From contig JAJAGP010001503.1 of NCBI GenBank assembly GCA_025084515.1, positions 62,001 to 126,000 of the forward strand: a DNA stretch of 64,000 nucleotides. Direction: 5' to 3'. This stretch comes from Ancistrus triradiatus. Taxonomy: Eukaryota; Chordata; Actinopteri; Siluriformes; Loricariidae. Made by a program: the position numbers and the translations under genes. This document shows positions 58,641 through 64,000 of the stretch, in pieces (within the stretch, counting starts at the first letter, position 1; every line of letters begins with the position of its first letter). The notes below the pieces were generated by a model. It was not told where the DNA came from, did not search any database, and saw only the letters and a list, made by a program, of their open reading frames with translations.

Positions 58641-59295
58641 TTTCCTTTTTGTATACGCAGGAACACACAAAGGGGACAAACGATGCCTTAACATACTATA
58701 CCTTCACACACCTCTACAAAGATGGAGCAATACACACTGTCAATGTCTGACCTTGTATAATATGTCCCACAGGTGCAGGGGATTTGGGGCTGATTAGCCA
58801 AAATGGTGCGGGTGACAACGTGGTACAGGCTGACACTCTATATATACATATATTTACACGTTTTAAAGGTGACATGCCACCAAATAGCAGAAGATAGCAT
58901 AGTTCCAGGGCCTTACTGAATTGTCTGTGATGTGCTTGGACACAATACTGCAAGGACCAGGTACTGATCTGTCTAAGCAGCACTTTTTAGTCTGATTGAT
59001 TTTGAGCTCCTCTTACTTTAAATGACAGTTGAATCACCTTTAGACAGGATCGCAAGTCTATCGCAGAACACGCACACACTTACACACTTACTGGGACAAT
59101 TTAGAGATGCATGTCTTTGGAATGACGGATTAAACCAGAGTACCCACATTGGTTAATGAACCAAGTAACTGTATTTTTCATTTGGTTTGTTACACTGTTG
59201 CACAGCTTTCCTAGTGGTTAAGATACTGCATGTTCCTTCTTTAACATCTGCAACACCATTATGTCAATTTTTTTGAAAACTTACCTCTTTTGCAG
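58641..59295. other. end of ak5 intron 1 with an RTE-like piece
   Basis: 59040-59165 is a complement RTE-like 3' end (CACACACTTACACACTTACT, GGGACAATTTAGAGATGC, GCATGTCTTTGGAATGACGG). The acceptor CCTCTTTTGCAG ends at 59295. Confidence 0.5.
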
Positions 59296-59482
59296 AGCAT
59301 GTTGACTGGCTTGATGTACCACCGGCCAGAGGACCCATTGCTCTTCCTAGAAAACTGCCTGCAGAAAACCCGAGAGCTGGGGGGTCTAGAATGTGTGGCC
59401 TGGGACACCTTCATTGTACCTGATCGTAAACCATTACCGCCTATTACCTCTGCCCAAGGGAAGAAACCCTCCTGCAAACTGG
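59296..59482 (+). CDS. ak5: adenylate kinase 5, exon 2
   Basis: Acceptor CTCTTTTGCAG, donor GTGGGT, 187 bases, phase 0 in and phase 1 out. It encodes residues 21-82, including SMLTGLMYHRPEDPLLFLEN, CLQKTRELGG and WDTFIVPDRKPLPP. This aligns with human AK5 after exon 1 (LLNGLMCSKPEDPVEYLESC and WDTFVSQEKKTLPP). The segment is an N-terminal helical region before the first kinase domain. A second GT further on (59488) would put a stop in frame, so the first GT is the donor. Confidence 0.92.
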
Positions 59483-59504
59483 GTGGGTAGCTCTACATTT
59501 GCTC

Positions 59505-60858
59505 GATACTCGGCGTACTTGCTTAAACTTGTATGAGTCGAGCCACGCGACTTGTTTCAGCTGAAACTCGATTCCCGGTTCATGATTCACGAGTCACTTC
59601 CTCAGTTCAGATCTCCACTATTTTTATAGTGTTTTTCTTTACTTTTACATCTACAGTACTGCATTCTTAGTGCAAAGAAGTCTCCCTGGATCCTAAAAAG
59701 TTAGTTTATAAGAGCCAACTGAAAGGAAACCGAAAGAAAAACAGAAACTGAATGCTTTAGAACACAGCCTGCAGTTAGCTTAACAGCTATACTAGCACTT
59801 GGAGTTCATCAATAGAGTAAGTGTTTTACTTTTATTTTTTACTTTCAATCCATTACTCACTTACTGTCATGGATCGCCCCAGACCTCTGCTCGCTACGCC
59901 CCTCCTTGCCACTAGGGACGATCCAGACTGCGTCACTTTTGGTGCTCCGCCGGACTGCAGAGCACCAGAAGAAGAGGCTAGGGTCAGCAAACTAATGATA
60001 CTCAGCTGTTTGGGACATGATAAGAGCTCGGCCCTAGCCTATGCCCTTTACAGGGTATTATTGCTATCCATGGTTTGCCCAGCTGGGTCCCAAAACCCCC
60101 GCACACCTGGTTTGCTCGTGTTTGTTGGCTTAAGTTTGCCCTGAATCACTCGTGTTACGGTAAACGTCTGCCTTTGCTTATTTTTGGTATATGTTTTGTT
60201 TCTGGTCTCGTCCGTGGGTGTCCTTATAATTAGCCACGGTTTGTATTGTCATGCTGGCATTAGTTTAGCTTAGCCGCCATATGCATTCCTTTGTTTGGTT
60301 TTTGCCGTGCCACGTGTTTGTGTTACCCTTGTTTCTGTTTATGTTTATGTTTACGTTCTGGCTCCTTTTGGTTAAATAAACCCTTTGTGTTTGAGTGAGA
60401 ACCTGCACTCATCTCCTTACCTGACCCACACACCCTGTCGTGACAATTACATGAGATTTTTCAACACTTTATTATAAAATAAGCTTTGTGTTAATGATTT
60501 TGGCCAACTGTAGGTTAATGTATAAGTGTTTTAAACATTAACTTACTTATTTTTACTTATCATAGGCTCCGCTATGATACAGTATAGACTATATTAAACT
60601 AATCAGTTCATGATACATTTAACTTCTGATGGATTTGTTGGAACATATCCTCATAGTAAATCAGGGAGCACCTGTACAATACGACTCCATTAATGCACAT
60701 AATGCCTTATACAGTGTGGAATTTCTGGGGGTCTGGAACAGATTCATTCAGTTTACAGTTATTCCTTATGGTAAAAATTTGTTCAATACTTATCGTCGGC
60801 GGTTCTCGACAAGCCTTCTGGAAAGAATTAACAACAAGAACTGAGGTACCACTGTATA
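59505..60858. mobile_element. family X element in ak5 intron 2, interrupted by a solo LTR
   Basis: Left part CTCGATACTCGGCGTACTTG, then CAGCTGAAACTCGATTCC; right end CAAGAACTGAGGTACCACTGTA read as GAACTGAGGTACCACTG. Parallels 10080-12397. An LTR at 59865-60445 splits it. Confidence 0.6.
59865..60445. mobile_element. solo LTR (581 bases)
   Basis: Starts TGTCATGGATCGCCCC, ends CCCTGTCGTGACA. Flanks CTTAC and ATTAC form a near-perfect 5-base duplication. An AATAAA lies near 60376, about 70 bases from the end, as in LTR R regions. Uninterrupted family X copies read straight through this point (AAATTACATGAG at 25135). Confidence 0.72.
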
Positions 60859-61030
60859 TTGAAAATCTAAACAAAAACTGCATTAAAAAGTAAAATTTTA
60901 TAGAACATCGACTTTTTCCTCTTAATGTCTGCAGTGCTCATTTAGGTAACACAGCCTCTCTAATGTGGCCACTGGCCCTAGCCTGTCCACTGCAGTGATT
61001 ACATACTGTGTGCTCCTTCACTTTCTTTAG

Positions 61031-61204
61031 ATAGTGGTCCTGGTCCTGGTCCTGGTCCTTACCAACGCTATGATAGACTACCTCCCATTCAGGCCCAGTT
61101 CTCCATTGACAGTGATTCAGACATGACAGAGTCCTCTGGGCTCATACAAGAGTATGATGTGTTTGACCCGCTAAAACCACGGCCCCACATCATTTTCATC
61201 ATAG
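61031..61204 (+). CDS. ak5: adenylate kinase 5, exon 3
   Basis: Acceptor TTTCTTTAG, donor GTGAGC, 174 bases, phase 1 at both ends. It encodes a short Gly-Pro repeat (SGPGPGPGP) and then YQRYDRLPPIQAQFSIDSDS, LIQEYDVFDPLKPRP and HIIFIIG. Human AK5 has YRRYDRLPPIHQFSIESDTD and EYEVFDPTRPRPKIILVIGG at the same place. The exon ends in the first beta strand of kinase domain 1, one residue into the P-loop. The CCTGGT hexamer is repeated three times at 61038-61057 and has no human counterpart; it may vary in length between individuals. Confidence 0.92.
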
Positions 61205-61329
61205 GTGAGCTGACTCTAATACCATTTCAATTGATTCCAAAGTTCGAAATTGTAACAAATTGCTGTTAAAAGTAACTCAGCATCATTTTTTAAAAGTTGA
61301 TCTATTATCTTCACTGTTTTTCTCTACAG

Positions 61330-61505
61330 GTGGTCCGGGGCAGTGTAAAGGGCACTCAAACAACTAAGATTGCGCTCATTATGACTTTGAGTGTGGGTCT
61401 GTAGGGAGATTCCTGAGAAACCAGTTTTCCTGCCGCATGCTCCTAGCGACCAGGGAATGGGAACTAATTGCGCAGATCATAGCCAATGGAGAACTGGCAC
61501 CTCAG
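61330..61505 (+). CDS. ak5: adenylate kinase 5, exon 4, damaged P-loop
   Basis: Acceptor TTTCTCTACAG, donor GTATGA, 176 bases, phase 1 in and phase 0 out, the length expected with no net change. The frame reads GGPGQCKGHSNN, then TAA at 61365-61367, then DCAHYDFECGSVGRFLR and ends WELIAQIIANGELAPQ, which matches human AK5 WSLIAKIITTGELAPQ. Human AK5 has GGPGSGKGTQ at the P-loop. Here the Walker A loop is altered. The residues TQTTKIA can be read in the next frame at 61354-61374, as if one base was inserted at about 61353 and one lost at about 61376. A similar pair seems to affect 61341-61346. Either the assembly has indel errors here or kinase domain 1 is dead. The rest of the exon is well kept, which favours error or a very recent lesion. 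Confidence 0.85.
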
Positions 61506-62094
61506 GTATGATGCAGTAAACAGCAAACGGAAAAACTGGGAATGTGGGGATAAATTAAAAGGATAGTCTTTCCAGATAATAATAATATCATATTTGAGAT
61601 ATCACTAGCAACATTAGCTTCAATTCAGGTTCATCAAATGGTTCGGTGAATGCCATTAGCTTCAGGTGATACACTACTTTATTACAGCTTTCAGTGTTCA
61701 GTGGATTAGCGTTATTGATTGCACGTTAAAAAAAATTACCTCCGTGGCTCACAGTGGCATTCCAATATCCCGCTGAGGTATTATCTCATCTTTTTATCTG
61801 CTGCCACGGGATACAGTTAATCATCCTGAGTGAGCACTGAACAGCGCATTAGTTTGAAACCACAGTTTTCCGCGTTTGGTTTTTGTCCTTTTTTTTGGTA
61901 GAATTTTTACAAGACAAACAAATTCCATGCATGTCAAATTGCGGGGTTGGTGAAAGGGGTGTAATGATGTGTTCGTGATGCAAAAATTTGGAATGATGTG
62001 CATTGTCGAGTTGCATTTGTGCTTTCTTATTATTTGAATCTAATTGGCAATTGCATTTTTTTGAACACCAGAGGGTGCAACCCATATGTCATGC
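61506..62094. other. ak5 intron 4, first part
   Basis: AT-rich, no repeat recognised. Confidence 0.45.
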
Positions 62095-62235
62095 TCACAG
62101 GGCCAATGTCTTAGGGCAATCCCAAAAACTGAGCAAGGGCGACAGCGGATATGGAAAAACTCCCTAAACGTTATAAGAAGGAAACCTTGGGAGGACCACT
62201 ACTCAAATAGAGACCCAATCCTCCTTGGGGGCTTA
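62095..62235 (-). mobile_element. L2-like LINE 3' tail, truncated
   Basis: GAGCAAGGGCGACAGCGG, AAAAACTCCCTAAACG, AACCTTGGGAGGACCA and GAGACCCAATCCTCCTTGG. Complement orientation. Confidence 0.75.
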
Positions 62236-63680
62236 GATGAGAAATATAATATTAAACTAATTTTAAACTAGTCTAATAAAGTTGTGTAGTAGTCATAGTT
62301 TTCAAAAAAACAGGAACTGAATAAATATTAACATAAATAAAATATTGAATAAACTGACGTAAAAATATTGCATTATCGGCATTATGTAGTCCGATACACA
62401 TAGTCACTCTAGGATCCCTGAGTCCTCAGCAGGAAAGTCCTTGGCGACATGTTGTCCCCATCAACCGGGGAGGAGGGATAGAGTTTTTACTGCCCTCTGG
62501 CGTGGGCCCAGGAATGGTTGGGCTGGAGCATATGACGGAACAAAGAAGCGGAGGAACATCTAGTGTATGGGCTGGAAACTGGTACAGGAACACAAGCCCA
62601 GATGAAAAAGAGAAAATGTAGTTAGTTATTGTTTAAGAGCAGAGAGTCCATTAAACAGGTGTGTAGTTTTGGGGGGGACAGATGTTTCCCACTCAAAAGT
62701 TTGAACATCCATGCCCACACCCCCCCACCCACCACTCCGCCCCACCCGCCCATTAATTCCTGCTGACAGCATCATTGTGATTCTGTTTTTTAAACAGTGT
62801 AAGGTGTTTTTCCTGCTGTTAGAATTTGCAATTATCAGAATTATTCACACGCAGGTTCTTGCTTGGTGCCCCCCCCAATCACGGACAACTACTGACTGCC
62901 GTGTTGCCAAGTTATTGATTATGTTGCGAGATTTTACACATTTTTAGACCATTCTAGTGAGTAATTTTCAAAAATCGAGTAGTAGCGACAAATTTAGTGA
63001 CTTTTTGTACAAACGATTGATTACTTCCTTCCCACAGATGGTAATCGACACAAAATTATCCATAACTTTGCATCTTCCTCAGCCCTGGAAGATGAAGCAT
63101 ATAGTGGCATATACATAGTCGAATGGCACAGAGACATAAATGAATATAGGGGCATAGTTTAGGCTATAACTCCATTTGTGTGAGTTATAGTATTAATGCA
63201 TTAATACATACATACATATTGTTGTTCTATTGAAATATCCCAAAATTGAGATGAAAACTACGCCACTGGTTGCATGGGACTGAGGATTTTTAGCTTCTTA
63301 TGTTTCAGTTTTTATAGAAGAACAGTACACATTACTTTGAATTGTTATTCTTAGAAATAAAAAAGGAGTGTAGTAATTCGGTTATTTAAGATATGGTGAA
63401 GCTACAATCGAGCATTTTGTTTACAAATTTAAACCTGTTTCCAGTAATTTCTTTTCATACTAAAGGATTTTTGTTTTGTTTATTTTTGTATAAATTATAT
63501 ACAAGAAAATGTGCGTTGTTTTGCCTTTGTTTACACTTACATAAAAAAGTTATGCCTTTTATCGAAAACATTGATGCGTTAACTACCAATGTTAAAATGG
63601 GACTTACTTTATAGACGTCATGTATATTACCCATACCCATGCACTAATCGCCCAGGCCTTACTGACATGAACTTGTCCAG
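62236..63680. other. ak5 intron 4, remainder
   Basis: No gene or secure repeat. G-rich and C-rich runs at 62672 and 62720-62745. The acceptor CTTGTCCAG ends at 63680. Confidence 0.45.
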
Positions 63681-63794
63681 GAAACAACCATCGAGGAGCT
63701 CAAGCATCAATTCATCAAGAAGCAAGACGCCAAGGGCTTCATTGTGGATGGATTCCCACGGGATATATCTCAGGCCTTCACCTTCGAGGAACAA
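63681..63794 (+). CDS. ak5: adenylate kinase 5, exon 5
   Basis: Acceptor AACTTGTCCAG, donor GTGAGC, 114 bases, phase 0 at both ends. It encodes ETTIEELKHQFIKKQDAKGF, then IVDGFPRDISQAFTFEEQ. DGFPRD is the conserved adenylate kinase motif that contacts the substrate nucleotide. Human AK5 has VIDGFPRDVAQALSFEDQ. The remaining exons of domain 1 and all of domain 2 lie beyond the right edge. Confidence 0.93.
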
Positions 63795-64000
63795 GTGAGC
63801 AATTCATTATGAAAGGCTATAAGATGATATCTCATTACACGCTGCAATAAAAGTCGCGGTTTAATAGCGTTATCTTCAGAGACCTTTACTTTCTTATTTA
63901 ACCATTACATATACTGTTACTTTGTTCCTCAGGAGGCTATTGGAATATAATACGTTTGGCCTATTCAGGTTACGATAAGCATAGTGTTTTTTTTTCCCCC
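63795..64000. other. start of ak5 intron 5
   Basis: No feature seen. The window ends in a T/C run. Confidence 0.5.

Overview
The window looks like vertebrate nuclear DNA, almost certainly from a teleost fish. Short exons with GT/AG borders sit in long introns. The space between is filled by families typical of ray-finned fish: several kinds of Tc1/mariner, a tRNA-derived SINE whose tail reads TCTGCTAAATG, an L2/CR1-like LINE ending in TTGAC repeats, RTE-like 3' ends, hAT and pogo-like elements, and solo LTRs. Nothing looks prokaryotic. I saw no rRNA gene, free-standing tRNA gene or CRISPR array.

Three protein genes can be supported. (1) A minus-strand gene with exons from about 17.1 kb down to 0.6 kb encodes a CEP350-family centrosomal protein. 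It has an N-terminal RDAQKLVK segment, a basic coiled coil (QQVREYMHRQ) and a large acidic exon carrying a CAP-Gly domain. (2) A plus-strand gene at about 33.7-37.1 kb encodes a short protein with three GoLoco motifs (GPSM family, Galpha-i/o binding). A possible extra 5' exon lies at 26.3 kb. (3) A plus-strand adenylate kinase 5 gene (ak5 or its fish paralogue) starts at 45.0 kb. It has a 14 kb first intron, shows five exons and runs off the right edge. Its fourth exon, which should encode the ATP-binding P-loop, is damaged by paired indels and an in-frame stop.

Layout. 0-17 kb: CEP350-like exons with Tc1/mariner copies, SINEs, MITEs and a large element holding a 1.6 kb Tc1 insertion. 17-33 kb: mostly repeats, including a second Tc1, a pogo-like element with a SINE inside it, a Crypton-like fragment and microsatellites. 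32.7-37.1 kb: a minisatellite, then the GoLoco gene, whose intron is full of SINE, RTE and DNA-element copies. 37.1-45 kb: a tandem duplication, a Tc1 pseudo-transposase and three transposons nested inside one another. 45-64 kb: ak5, whose intron 1 holds a hAT element, a 4.2 kb LINE that split a Tc1 and was itself invaded by its own 3' end, an LTR element with a polypurine tract, and a solo LTR.

The genes do not form a pathway. I recall that CEP350-related and GPSM genes are neighbours elsewhere in vertebrate genomes (human 9q34 and the chromosome 1/9 paralogon), so their grouping here may be an old linkage. I found no new biological system of the defence or biosynthetic kind. The most useful leads are the broken ak5 P-loop, the compact GoLoco gene and the datable nested insertions.
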